Shown piece after piece: positions 10,301 through 17,428 of a stretch of DNA of 59,849 bases. How positions within the stretch are numbered: the first letter of the stretch is position 1; every line of letters starts with the position of its first letter. Position numbers and translations under genes: made by a program. The notes beneath the pieces are model-generated. The model was not told the DNA's origin. It made no database searches and worked only from the letters and a program-made list of their open reading frames with translations. Source of the stretch: Candidatus Aerophobota bacterium (GTDB lineage: Bacteria > Aerophobota > Aerophobia > Aerophobales > B3-G15); NCBI GenBank assembly GCA_030615365.1, contig JAUWZM010000005.1, forward strand, positions 1-59,849, read 5' to 3'.

Positions 10301-11026
10301 TTCTGCCGAAACTTTACCAACTTCAGCCATACTTGACAATTCAGATTTCTTTTGTCTTGCATCGTTATGTAGAATATTCACAATATGTCTTAATTGGTCT
10401 GTAAGGGATCTAACATTGAGTTCTTCTTTTCCACTCCATGGTTTTGCCTTAGCTATTCTTTCTATCTTTTCCTTTTTATTAAGTGATTTATAGGAGAATC
10501 TATCTACAAAATTTAAGAATCGTTTGGTATTTTCTTTTTCCAAGCATGTTTTTGGGTTTTCCTTATAATTCTGATAGAGTCCTATAAAATTGAAGTTGTA
10601 CTCTTCAATTTCTATTTCTTTCTCAGAGGTATAGACATCAAGGTCACGCATATTGGTCAAAATGCCATATTTTAGTTCACGAGATTCAATATACTTTTTA
10701 ATCTGAGGATGATGTTGAGATAAATCTTGGGAATCAGTACCCTTAGCATCAAATGCAAAAGGATGAGTTCTGGTATCTACAGGAATATAATCGGGTTTTC
10801 CTACTCCCTTTGATTCTTGAGTAGCTATAGTCTTCCCTAATTCAAAGTCTAATATCTCCTCCAGAAATTTACGGAGCAGAATTGGAGAGATTAATTTATC
10901 CTCATCAGCCCGAGAGCCTTTTATGTATGCAAGATAACTTCTGGTTTTTTCATCCGAATAGTTTTCATAAGAAACTGAGTTTAGGATCTGGATAGTTCTC
11001 CTTATGGCATCAAGCGATCTCTTCAT
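7388..11026 (-). CDS. Type IIG restriction-modification enzyme (N6-adenine)
   Basis: About 1212 residues from the ATG with an AAAGGGA box; the frame opens two codons earlier at a TTG. The N-terminal PD-(D/E)xK nuclease-like region has GKPDYIPVD (Asp79) and FAFDAKGT (Asp93-x-Lys95). A helical spacer leads to a gamma-type N6-adenine methyltransferase with motif X near QYYTPREIV, motif I DPATGSGGFL (Asp442) and motif IV SNPPYVG (Asn585). The C-terminal third looks like a TaqI-type target recognition domain. Cleavage, methylation and specificity in one chain is the type IIG (Eco57I-like) plan. It is first in an apparent operon with the SIR2 gene. PglX of BREX was considered, but no pglZ or brxC is nearby. 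Confidence 0.82.
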   Translation of the reverse strand: MKRSLDAIRRTIQILNSVSYENYSDEKTRSYLAYIKGSRADEDKLISPILLRKFLEEILDFELGKTIATQESKGVGKPDYIPVDTRTHPFAFDAKGTDSQDLSQHHPQIKKYIESRELKYGILTNMRDLDVYTSEKEIEIEEYNFNFIGLYQNYKENPKTCLEKENTKRFLNFVDRFSYKSLNKKEKIERIAKAKPWSGKEELNVRSLTDQLRHIVNILHNDARQKKSELSSMAEVGKVSAESIAYEIEEICARISGREMEEVNAETFNKIMNVDEADLYGKARDAFFRRVAYFAMTRLLLTRVWEDIGFIDQTLYDGGFAQWYKNSSHEIRRILHYAFNLSAERYPWLFNVNNNYSWYEPSDNSLIDSLYELSNFYLGKLDQDILGTIYEDYIEKVNKKNEGQYYTPREIVSLIWDRVGFNNPKAYFWHIEGKRRPKLIFDPATGSGGFLVEAARRIRECPDFDWDDFNDLLDARTAILAYLFGSEISPFPYYLTEVNLLIQLTPIIRRMMLKKQFKVQPYPLSVICVDSLSLYNLQPSLLPDETKEYKVNNAYKILSLDPQKKVIYQKIKEKLTDKFFYCCSNPPYVGEKGHKELFRQTLRLYPYWKKYYQGKMDYLYWFIVLGLSKLREWGKLGFITSAYWPTADGASKLRKYILKNAKIKEMIFFGDVKIFEHAKGQHNMVFVLTKCSGKEHKEERENNHIKIVQVKCKNQDLPGNTIREILDFLTKHIQKHIDKPRYEDKFIKIFWSGVKQGELPQDGGAWNEVFLSRSTKQFIACIESQGKPLQMFCQIVQGIVSGADRVTHHNIRLLPEEKIREDNVKVGNGIFILTQREKENLTLTSVEETLLHKTYKNSDINPYYVDFTNSPEIYIIYTAKETDIDAYPNIEAHLRKFKEILADRLNRYNESYSWFCLHREREEKLLSSTKIVTSRWGEDIKPFALQTGNFYENSDINLIIPKTETRESILYILGILNSGVIINWMRVKARQKGLTRQSILLQIPIHLINFEDPEEVRMHNVTVNKVKSIREKVAELAKYSKYFSGHRLTRLQFDAPLPEVNTEAIIKSIPPENLYNLRTHPEIKIEKPKNFEGDKFSPTKVEKPELILTGNAQLRLKGKNETVFIEGPYELLRLFFNVLSKWKGKLWSEIKENLLLPDNIVSFNTQKSKISNEVQDIRTEILQLQQEIDQIVYKLYGLTKEEIKIIEETVKS

Positions 11027-11064
11027 TATCAATTCCCTTTTTGTTTAATTCCTTCATGGACTCC

Positions 11065-11229
11065 TCACCTTTTCTCGGCAATCATACTAAAACGCAGGAA
11101 AAGAGGACGGTTCTCTTTTCCTCCTCTTAACTCTAAAATCTCCGATGGAGGAAGATAATCCCATCCAATAGAGATAAGGCAATTTATTATCTTATTTTGA
11201 ACATCAATTTTTTCAGTTATAAGAGGCAT
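11065..11229 (-). pseudogene. Type I restriction R subunit (hsdR) N-terminal relic
   Basis: A 54-codon frame whose first 45 residues read like the extreme N-terminus of a type I HsdR: LISIGWDYLPPSEIL followed by LRGGKENRPLFL. The homologous look stops after LFL, and a stop follows nine codons later. A full HsdR has about 1000 residues, so this is a truncated stub. Together with the hsdS stub at 11746-11823 it marks a decayed type I R-M operon. Confidence 0.6.
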
Positions 11230-11236
11230 TTTTTAA

Positions 11237-11452
11237 TCACTTCATGACTTTTGCTAATCGTTTTGCAAGTGGCTTTGCCAATCTCCTTGTCATCTCAGAT
11301 ATCTCTAAACCTACTATCTGCCCTTGGGCATCGTATTCTATTCTTACATCTTCTTCTATTTCCTCTGAATCTACAGAGGCTCCTTTTCTCAAGGAGATAT
11401 ACAATACATCTGTCTGTTCATCAAACCATACCTCTATTTTATTTTTACCCAT
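11237..11452 (-). CDS. DUF2283 protein, putative antitoxin
   Basis: 71 residues with the DUF2283 pattern: YDEQTDVLYI-type strand (here FDEQTDVLYISL), then EEDVRIEYDAQGQIVGLEI, a compact beta fold. Its 5' end overlaps the 3' end of the DUF4258 gene by 19 bases. DUF4258/DUF2283 neighbours are generally read as a toxin-antitoxin pair in which DUF2283 is the antitoxin. The C-terminal helix is unusually lysine/arginine-rich (RRLAKPLAKRLAKVMK). Confidence 0.75.
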   Translation of the reverse strand: MGKNKIEVWFDEQTDVLYISLRKGASVDSEEIEEDVRIEYDAQGQIVGLEISEMTRRLAKPLAKRLAKVMK

Positions 11453-11733
11453 CTCGTGCCCTCCTTTCTCTTAATTTCACGGTTTATGTCTCTACAAGGA
11501 TAAATTGTTACAACTTTCAATATATCATTTTCTTTTACGTAAGGAACAATGAGATTTGTGGAAGTACCTGCAATTTCTACCTTTGCAATCGCTATCATTG
11601 CTTTTGAGATTAAGTCATAAAAGATAAAATTGGGGCTCTCCAGCACTTCTTCTACAATTGTTTGCTTTAACTCACGTTCCATGAGTTTTCTTTGAGCATG
11701 CTTAGAAAATGTTATTTTGATAGCCATAATCAA
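11434..11733 (-). CDS. DUF4258 protein, putative RelE/BrnT-fold toxin
   Basis: 99 residues. It opens with ITFSKHAQRKLMERELKQTIVEEVLESP, the alpha-helical SxHAxxRMxER signature of DUF4258, followed by beta strands (VEIAGTSTNLIVPYV, DILKVVTIYP) as in RelE/BrnT-like folds. Such proteins are predicted ribonuclease-type toxins; no catalytic assignment can be made by eye. It begins 12 bases after the hsdS stub, exactly where that gene is truncated, suggesting the pair was inserted into, or rescued the junction of, a type I R-M operon. Confidence 0.72.
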   Translation of the reverse strand: MIMAIKITFSKHAQRKLMERELKQTIVEEVLESPNFIFYDLISKAMIAIAKVEIAGTSTNLIVPYVKENDILKVVTIYPCRDINREIKRKEGTRWVKIK

Positions 11734-11745
11734 ATTCTATATCCT

Positions 11746-11823
11746 TTAGTCTAATCTCACCATTTCCCAATTCTCAGGGATTAAACCAATTTCTGTTTGT
11801 TTGAGATTATTGTGCTCCTTCAT
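11746..11823 (-). pseudogene. Type I specificity subunit (hsdS) N-terminal relic
   Basis: 25 codons reading KQTEIGLIPENWEMVRLD then a stop. This is the characteristic opening of HsdS proteins (xxTEIGxIPxxWxvvrLgd). The rest of the roughly 400-residue protein is absent. Its ATG overlaps the stop of the ORF6N frame (ATGA), the spacing of a once-functional hsdM-accessory-hsdS-hsdR operon. Confidence 0.65.
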
Positions 11824-12260
11824 TTCTGACCCTCTCTATGAAATCCAATTTTTCGGCTTGGTTGTTCGGATGGAGCCATAAGCTGATAGATAGCATCAAA
11901 AACAATCTTGAACTGCGCATCATATTTCTTTTCTAAGACTCCCAGTTTTTTAGCAAGCTCTTTGTGTGAGATAAGCATCTCACGTAACTTTACAAACGCA
12001 CGCATAATTTGAATATTGACCTGGATAGCTCGCTTACTTCGTAAAACACTGGAGAGCATGGCAACCCCTTGCTCAGTAAAAGCGCGAGGCAGCCTTCGAG
12101 TTCCACCCCAACTTGATGTTCCAAAATGGAACATCAAGTTTTTAAAATCTTTCTTGGCTCGGAATAAAAGTGCATCAATTTGATTAAAATTTACTCCTTG
12201 TTTTTTTGTTAAACCATGGCCCAGTAGCCTCTTAGTTGTATCTTTACAATTCACTTTCAT
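11820..12260 (-). pseudogene. ORF6N-domain protein, N-terminally truncated
   Basis: 146 residues. The segment [15 protein letters not shown] followed by [20 protein letters not shown] and the helix [16 protein letters not shown] is the C-terminal half of an ORF6N domain plus its usual coiled-coil. The expected first 40-50 residues (MLDxDLAxLYGVxT region, DNA contact) are missing and replaced by an unrelated [11 protein letters not shown] sequence, so DNA binding is probably lost. ORF6N proteins occur as accessory genes inside type I R-M operons, which fits the hsdS and hsdR stubs downstream. It overlaps the nucleotidyltransferase gene by 17 bases. Confidence 0.6.
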
Positions 12261-12816
12261 CCCCTACTAAAAATATCTTTTGCTCTTTTATCACTTCTAA
12301 AATAAATGGATTACCTTCTTTTTTCTTCTGTTCAAAATCACTTTTTTCATAAAGAATGAAATTTATTTCTCTTTGTAATTTTTTCTCAAGTTTGTTAACT
12401 TCACCGATAAGCCTGTCTTCATCCGCTTTACCTATGATAAGCAGGTCTATATCGCTTGTTTCTTTTTCCTCGCCCTTAGCGAAAGAGCCGTAGATAAAGG
12501 CATATTTTATCCCCTTTATCTTTTTTAAAGACTCTTTAAGCATTCTTGGAGCACCTGAGGTTTTTGAAATAATGCTTCTTAATTCCTGGAAAAGAAGAAA
12601 AGATTTATTTAGATAATAATAGGTAAGATTTCCTTTGTTTTCTATAAGAAAAATGCCGGTTTTTTTAAGTTTGATTAGCTCTCTACGAATATTCCCTACT
12701 GGAAAACCAAGTATTCTCTCTAATTCTCTCAAATAAAACTTTTTATTTGGATTAGTAAAATAAAGAATCAGTAGTTCTTCCCTTAATTTAGATTTAGTAA
12801 TCTGTAAAATTTCCAT
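12244..12816 (-). CDS. HTH + MNT-type nucleotidyltransferase
   Basis: 190 residues. A winged helix-turn-helix (about 10-75, with [25 protein letters not shown]) precedes a minimal nucleotidyltransferase domain with [21 protein letters not shown]. The GS at 110-111 and the catalytic Asp122/Asp124 fit the GSx10DxD signature of MNT/KNT-like enzymes. MNT proteins act as antitoxins that AMPylate HEPN toxins, but no HEPN gene is adjacent. The fused HTH suggests self-regulation through the palindrome-bearing promoter upstream. All catalytic residues are present. Confidence 0.75.
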   Translation of the reverse strand: MEILQITKSKLREELLILYFTNPNKKFYLRELERILGFPVGNIRRELIKLKKTGIFLIENKGNLTYYYLNKSFLLFQELRSIISKTSGAPRMLKESLKKIKGIKYAFIYGSFAKGEEKETSDIDLLIIGKADEDRLIGEVNKLEKKLQREINFILYEKSDFEQKKKEGNPFILEVIKEQKIFLVGDESEL

Positions 12817-12841
12817 ACTATTGTAGTCCTTTTTGAATACA

Positions 12842-12870
12842 ATTGTACTATATTTTGACTACAAAGTCAA
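12842..12870 (-). promoter_or_regulatory. Sigma-70-type promoter with overlapping palindromes
   Basis: On the minus strand TTGACT and TACAAT are separated by exactly 17 bases, about 26 bases before the HTH-nucleotidyltransferase ATG. The -35 box is the left arm of TTGACT-TTGT-AGTCAA (6+6 palindrome), and ACAATTGT overlaps the -10 box. Two symmetric sites over the promoter are what an autorepressing HTH protein would need. Confidence 0.6.
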
Positions 12871-13255
12871 TTTCATCTTTTGACCACACAATATATCTTT
12901 TTGGTTTCACATTAAAACCTTACAAATTCGCACTTTACCTTCTCATTGAAACTACCTCAGTGAGCAGCTTAAACCAGGATTCACAATTTTCACATTCTAC
13001 ACTAATATGATATGGTTTTATAGGCAAATGTCAAATACATTTCTGTATGAAAACTCAGTTTCAGGGAAAGCACTACTCACAAATTGACTTATTTTAGTTA
13101 AAAACTAAAATTACAGGTAGAGCAAATAGATCAAGAAGGGGTGGATGCATCTCACTACTTTTTTCATTTTGTAATTTCTCTACTGCACTTCCCTGTGAGA
13201 GAGGGGGTTGAGGAAGAGTGGTCTCGAGCAATTAGGAAGCCAAAGCAATCTCGGA

Positions 13256-13419
13256 TAGGATTAGAACAGGCTCTGTAATCTCATGTAGCTTGCCGATTTA
13301 TCGGCGCAGTATAAATTCGCCTGATGAATCAGGCAACTACAATTCTACAAATCATTACTGAATTGGGCAGCTACAATTGTCAGAGAAAACAAGAATTTTA
13401 GAAAAGCTAAACTATTACA
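13256..13419 (+). repeat. Dispersed repeat A, copy 1
   Basis: The 697-base gap 12817-13513 holds no gene. From 13256 it carries a 164-bp segment repeated, with internal deletions, at 27352-27479. Shared blocks include GGATTAGAACAGGCTCT and GAATTGGGCAGCTACAATTG, and both copies end AAACTATTACA. A third, diverged copy of the last 25 bases (ATTTTAGAAAAATCTAAAC) runs to 13512, directly against the rimO start codon. The upstream part (12871-13255) shows nothing recognisable. Confidence 0.7.
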
Positions 13420-13513
13420 GATGATGTAAAAACTAACTTGACCTGATGAAGAATTGTAGTGGCCAAGCTCACAGTGACATAAAAAAAATTTTAGAAAAAT
13501 CTAAACTGTTACC

Positions 13514-14812
13514 ATGCTTACAAATGCAACAACTGTCAGTTTAATTTCCTTAGGATGCCCAAAAAATTTAGTTGATAGTGAAGTAATATTGGGAAAACTG
13601 GGAGAGGAAGGGTACCTGCTTACCCCATCTCTTAGAGATGCCGATGTGATAATTGTAAATACCTGTAGCTTCATCGATGAAGCAAAAAAGGAGAGTTATC
13701 AGGTTATCCGTAAAGTTATCTCTCAAAAATCACCGTATCAAAAACTAATTGTCTGTGGATGCCTCCCTCAGCTTGAGAAAAGAAAGCTTTTCTTGCGATT
13801 TCCTGAAATAAACGCTCTTTTAGGAAGTGCTGATTTTTATCAAATCAATGAAGTAGTAAAAAAGGTAATGCAAGGCAAGCGAGTATTTTCTGTGAATAAT
13901 CCAGTTTTTCTTTATAATTCCAACTGGGCTCGACTGGTAAGTACTCCTCCTGGTTATGCCTATCTTAAAATTGCTGAAGGGTGTTCTAACAAATGCTCTT
14001 ACTGTCTTATCCCTAAACTTAGAGGAAAATTCCGGAGCAGAGCTTTAAAAGATGTTGTGAAAGAAGCGAAAAATTTAACCCGAATGGGAGTGAAGGAGTT
14101 AATTTTAACAGCTCAGGATACAACTTTTTATGGACGGGATAAAGGGGAAAGATACGCTTTCTCTTCCCTTCTAAAGGAGTTAGAACTTATTGACTCAATT
14201 CAATGGATTAGAATACTTTATACCCATCCTGCTCATATTACTCATTCCCTTATTCGTACTTTAGCCAATTTGCAAAAAGTCTGTCGCTACATTGATCTTC
14301 CTCTTCAGCATACTCATAACGCTATGCTCCGTCAGATGAGGAGATCTTCTTTTGAAACTGCCCTGAGAGTAATTGAGAAGTTGAGGGAAAAAATTCCGGG
14401 AATTGTGTTACGTACCACTTTCATGGTGGGATTCCCTGGGGAAAAAGCGCATCATTTCACTAAACTTTTAAAAGACGTGGAGAAGATACGATTTGATTGG
14501 TTGGGAGCATTTGTTTTTTCTCCACAAAAAGGTACCCCTGCTTACTCTTTAAATCACCAGGTGAGTTTAAGAGTTAAAAAGGATAGATACTCAAAGTTAA
14601 TGGAGTTGCAAAGCTTCATAACCCAGAAAAAAAATGAGCAAAGAGTGGGAAGAAAATACCTTATTTTAGTAGATAAAGAAAAGGAGGGGCATACTGAATT
14701 TCAGGCTCCTGAAATAGATGGAAAGACTCTCCTTCAACAACCCCATTCCCCGGGGGAAATCTTTGAGGGGAAAATAGCAGGATTAAAGAATAGCTTTGAT
14801 CTGGTACATTAA
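13514..14812 (+). CDS. rimO: Ribosomal protein S12 methylthiotransferase RimO
   Basis: 432 residues, normal length. UPF0004 N-terminal domain: ISLGCPKNLVDSE (Cys15), VNTCSFI (Cys51), CGCLPQ (Cys83), which hold the auxiliary [4Fe-4S] cluster. Radical SAM motif CSNKCSYC (Cys157/161/164), then a TIM-barrel part with DLPLQH and GFPGE, and a C-terminal TRAM domain (about 370-432). It methylthiolates Asp88 of ribosomal protein S12. The ISLGCPKN signature separates RimO from MiaB. The ATG lacks a Shine-Dalgarno box, and the bases up to it belong to a dispersed repeat, so the native leader may have been replaced. radC follows after 9 bases. Confidence 0.93.
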   Translation: MLTNATTVSLISLGCPKNLVDSEVILGKLGEEGYLLTPSLRDADVIIVNTCSFIDEAKKESYQVIRKVISQKSPYQKLIVCGCLPQLEKRKLFLRFPEINALLGSADFYQINEVVKKVMQGKRVFSVNNPVFLYNSNWARLVSTPPGYAYLKIAEGCSNKCSYCLIPKLRGKFRSRALKDVVKEAKNLTRMGVKELILTAQDTTFYGRDKGERYAFSSLLKELELIDSIQWIRILYTHPAHITHSLIRTLANLQKVCRYIDLPLQHTHNAMLRQMRRSSFETALRVIEKLREKIPGIVLRTTFMVGFPGEKAHHFTKLLKDVEKIRFDWLGAFVFSPQKGTPAYSLNHQVSLRVKKDRYSKLMELQSFITQKKNEQRVGRKYLILVDKEKEGHTEFQAPEIDGKTLLQQPHSPGEIFEGKIAGLKNSFDLVH

Positions 14813-14821
14813 GTAATAGCT

Positions 14822-15517
14822 ATGAACAAAAAGATTAAACCTCATTATTTAGGTCATAGAGAGCGTCTTAGAAAACGTTTTGAGAGAGCAGGATCAAGGG
14901 GGCTGCACGATTATGAACTTCTTGAACTTCTCTTAACCTATTCTATTCCCCGTAAGGATATAAAACCAATTGCAAAGGACCTTATTAAACGATTTGATAG
15001 TTTTAATGGTGTTTTTGATGCCAGTTTAGATGAACTAAGAGATCTTCCTGGTTTAGGTTCAACATCTGCTGTCCTCATACAGGTGATAAAGGAGATTTTT
15101 GCTGTATATCTTGGTGAAAAAATGAAAAGAAAGGATCTGCTTTCATCACCCCAATTAGCGGTAGATTTTGCCCGGATAAAATTAGCCGGTCTATCTCATG
15201 AGGCATTTATGGTCATTTATCTCAACACCAAAAATGAAGCTATTCGCAGCGAGATTATCCATGAGGGAACAGTTGACAGAGCAATAATTTACCCAAGGCG
15301 CATTATAGAATCGGCTCTGACGTATCACGCTGCAGGATTACTCCTTACCCATAATCATCCCAGCGGATATCCTCAGCCCTCTGATGAGGATAAAAAAATC
15401 ACTTCTGCTATTGCTGAGGCAGCACGCACAATGGATATTCGAATTATAGATCATATTATTGTTGGTAAAAAAGGCTATTTTAGTTTTGTAGAAAAGCAGC
15501 TTAATGAGTTTATGTGA
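14822..15517 (+). CDS. radC: RadC/JAB-domain protein
   Basis: 231 residues, full length. The N-terminal UPF0758 helix-hairpin-helix region (GHRERLRKRF, LLTYSIPRKD, LPGLGSTSA) precedes a JAMM/MPN domain with the metal site THNHPSG (His177, His179) followed by PSDEDKK (Asp). The family was named after a misassigned repair gene; it may be a metal-dependent hydrolase whose biological role is unsettled. It is tightly linked to rimO (9 bases) and 22 bases before the next gene, so the three form an operon. Confidence 0.9.
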   Translation: MNKKIKPHYLGHRERLRKRFERAGSRGLHDYELLELLLTYSIPRKDIKPIAKDLIKRFDSFNGVFDASLDELRDLPGLGSTSAVLIQVIKEIFAVYLGEKMKRKDLLSSPQLAVDFARIKLAGLSHEAFMVIYLNTKNEAIRSEIIHEGTVDRAIIYPRRIIESALTYHAAGLLLTHNHPSGYPQPSDEDKKITSAIAEAARTMDIRIIDHIIVGKKGYFSFVEKQLNEFM

Positions 15518-15539
15518 CAATCATACATAAGGATACCAA

Positions 15540-16718
15540 TTGAATATAGTAGTGAATAAAAAGGAATATCAGGTTTTAAATTTTCCTCATCCCCATATAC
15601 TTGTTTCTACTAAAAAGGAACTTCATGGTTGGTGGCCAGGGAAAAGAGAATGCACTTCTGAGCGAATGCTTATCAATCCTTACAATGGATGTGAGATAGG
15701 ATGTTTCTTTTGCTACTGCTTAGCTTTTCCCGGAAATTTTCAACTCTTTCGAGAAAAAGGGATAATTACAGTAGCGAAAGATTTTCATCAAGAAGTTGCT
15801 CGACAACTGGACTCCATTGATATTGCTTCCTGTGGGTACCTTTCCCCGGTAACTGATCCTTTCCAGCCTTTGAATGAGCAGTATAAAATTTCTCAGAAAA
15901 TAATCAAAGAGTTTGCTTCTCGAAATATTCCCATTGAATTTACTACCAAGGCGAAGATTCCTGAGGATATTATTCCTCTTATAAAAACTCAATCCCATTC
16001 CTTTGGACAGATCTCTATCCTTACCTTAAGAGAAGATTTAAGAAAAATTTTAGTTCCAGGGGGAGCCTCGACTAAAAATTTATTTCAGAACATTGAGCGC
16101 CTAAGCCGCGAGGGCGTCTTTGCTGTTTGCCGAATTGATCCTATCCTGCCCTATGTTACCGACAAGGTGAAAGAGATAGGAGAACTCATAGAAAGGGCAA
16201 AATCATCAGGAGCTACCCATATAATCGCAAGTGTAGTAGATATTCCCTTAAGGATAAAAAAAGAAATTATGGAATATATTGGCAGATTTTTTGGAGCAGG
16301 GGCAAAGTGGGATTATCAAAAGCTTTACAGAGAGAATATAAATGGTTACCTTAATGCTAAAATAGATTATAGAAAAAAAATTTTCGACCATCTGCGCAAT
16401 ATCTGTGAGAGAAAAAATGTAACCTTTGCTCTTTGTATGGAATACCAGATAAAGGAAGGAAAAGAGACTCAGGGGTTAAATAAAGAATTTATGAGCTCCT
16501 GTAATTGCGAGGGGATCAATATTCCTGTATATAAGAGAGATAAAGACAAATTTTATCCCGCAGCTAATTGCAATGGAAACTGCTTAAAATGCACTGATGC
16601 CAAATGCGGCATTCAAGATTTAGCTATGGGAAAGAAGGACTCTAAAAAAAGTTGGTATCTTAAAGATTACAGGAGATGGTCAAAGGAATTGGAGCAGGAA
16701 TCTTTAAGTTTGTTTTAA
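15540..16718 (+). CDS. SPL-family-like radical SAM protein
   Basis: 392 residues from a TTG start with an AAGGA box six bases upstream. The cluster motif CEIGCFFC (Cys51/55/58) is the CxxxCxxC of radical SAM enzymes, preceded by INPYNG as in the Rv2578c/spore-photoproduct-lyase-like group. Unusually, the C-terminus (about 335-365) is cysteine-rich (NCNGNCLKCTDAKCG), able to bind a second cluster. The substrate is unknown; nucleic-acid repair or modification is suggested by the family and by radC next door. The last 56 codons are duplicated at 51476-51643 beside another radical SAM gene. Confidence 0.75.
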   Translation: MNIVVNKKEYQVLNFPHPHILVSTKKELHGWWPGKRECTSERMLINPYNGCEIGCFFCYCLAFPGNFQLFREKGIITVAKDFHQEVARQLDSIDIASCGYLSPVTDPFQPLNEQYKISQKIIKEFASRNIPIEFTTKAKIPEDIIPLIKTQSHSFGQISILTLREDLRKILVPGGASTKNLFQNIERLSREGVFAVCRIDPILPYVTDKVKEIGELIERAKSSGATHIIASVVDIPLRIKKEIMEYIGRFFGAGAKWDYQKLYRENINGYLNAKIDYRKKIFDHLRNICERKNVTFALCMEYQIKEGKETQGLNKEFMSSCNCEGINIPVYKRDKDKFYPAANCNGNCLKCTDAKCGIQDLAMGKKDSKKSWYLKDYRRWSKELEQESLSLF

Positions 16719-16851
16719 AATTTTAAATGATTTACACTGTCAAAAAGTCAAATTGAGATAAAGGGATAAAGTGCTATATTTAAATGAAAAGAAAAGGCAA
16801 TGGCCGAGAATGACTTTCGATTTAGAAAAAATAAAAATCTCTACTTTCCCC

Positions 16852-16881
16852 TTGACAAGAATTATTTTAATATTATAATAA
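16852..16881 (+). promoter_or_regulatory. perR promoter with PerR/Fur-like box
   Basis: TTGACA (16852-16857) and TATAAT (16874-16879) are spaced 16 bases. The sequence TTATTTTAAT-ATTATAATAA (16862-16881) is a 20-bp palindrome with two mismatches, resembling the A/T-rich PerR box and covering the -10 element. The perR ATG lies only 7 bases after the -10 box, so transcription would begin at or near the start codon (leaderless message). Confidence 0.65.
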
Positions 16882-16885
16882 ATTT

Positions 16886-17323
16886 ATGAAGTTAAAAGAA
16901 AAGATAGATAAGTTTAAGGAAAACGGGGATACGCTCACCATACAGCGTCATGCAGTCCTGGAATATCTTCATGAAAACCGCACTCATCCAACGGCAGAAG
17001 ATATTTACCGCAGTCTAAAGGAGAAATTTCCTATCGTTTCCCAGGCTACAATCTATAACACCCTGGAGCTCTTAAAGAACCGCAGGCTTATCCAGGAGAT
17101 AACAATTGAAAGGGAAAGATCTCATTTTGACTATGAAACCAAGCCACATCATCATTTCCTTTGTCGAAGATGTAGCCGTATCTATGATATCGATGTGAAA
17201 GAATGTCCGCTTTTAGAGAATAAAATAATAGATGGACATAGAATTGAAGAACTAAGGTCTTATATCATTGGTATTTGCTCGAAATGTTCAAAAAATTTGT
17301 TGGGAGAGGAACTGAAAGAATAA
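16886..17323 (+). CDS. PerR-like Fur-family repressor
   Basis: 145 residues. Winged-helix domain with TIQRHAVLEYL and SQATIYNTLELL (recognition helix), then a dimerisation domain. The structural zinc site is CRRC (93/96) and CSKC (131/134). Regulatory metal ligands match PerR: His34, Asp82, His88, His90 and Asp101 (PerR has Asp where Fur has Glu), so metal-catalysed peroxide sensing is more likely than iron sensing. No Shine-Dalgarno box is visible; translation is probably leaderless. It heads a cluster of hcp and rubredoxin-fusion genes for oxidative/nitrosative stress, which it plausibly represses together with itself. Confidence 0.85.
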   Translation: MKLKEKIDKFKENGDTLTIQRHAVLEYLHENRTHPTAEDIYRSLKEKFPIVSQATIYNTLELLKNRRLIQEITIERERSHFDYETKPHHHFLCRRCSRIYDIDVKECPLLENKIIDGHRIEELRSYIIGICSKCSKNLLGEELKE

Positions 17324-17332
17324 AGGTGTGTG

Positions 17333-17416
17333 GTGAGAAAATGCGAAGATGCGATGAAGAAATTACTTGAAAAGCTCGGAGGAAAGAATTTTAATGTGAG
17401 CACACCCAACAAATAA
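17333..17416 (+). CDS. Possible 27-residue peptide
   Basis: A GTG-initiated frame between perR and hcp that reads VRKCEDAMKKLLEKLGGK and then a polar tail. It has an AAAGG box close upstream and ends 12 bases before the hcp start. It could be a real small protein or the C-terminal scrap of a lost gene. No family is recognised. Confidence 0.22.
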   Translation: MRKCEDAMKKLLEKLGGKNFNVSTPNK

Positions 17417-17428
17417 GGAGAATTAAGG

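Noticed and set aside
7388..11026. Assignment as BREX PglX
   Set aside because: Size and methyltransferase type fit, but there is no pglZ/brxC/brxL nearby and the N-terminal DxK nuclease-like region fits type IIG better.
11099..11124. GGACGGTTCTCTTTTCC stretch similar to the GAACCGTCCCCTT sequence near 510
   Set aside because: Resembles REP-like GGGGACGGTTCT repeats, but the match is short and the 11.1-kb copy is explained by the hsdR-like codons (KENRPLF); two partial matches do not make a family.
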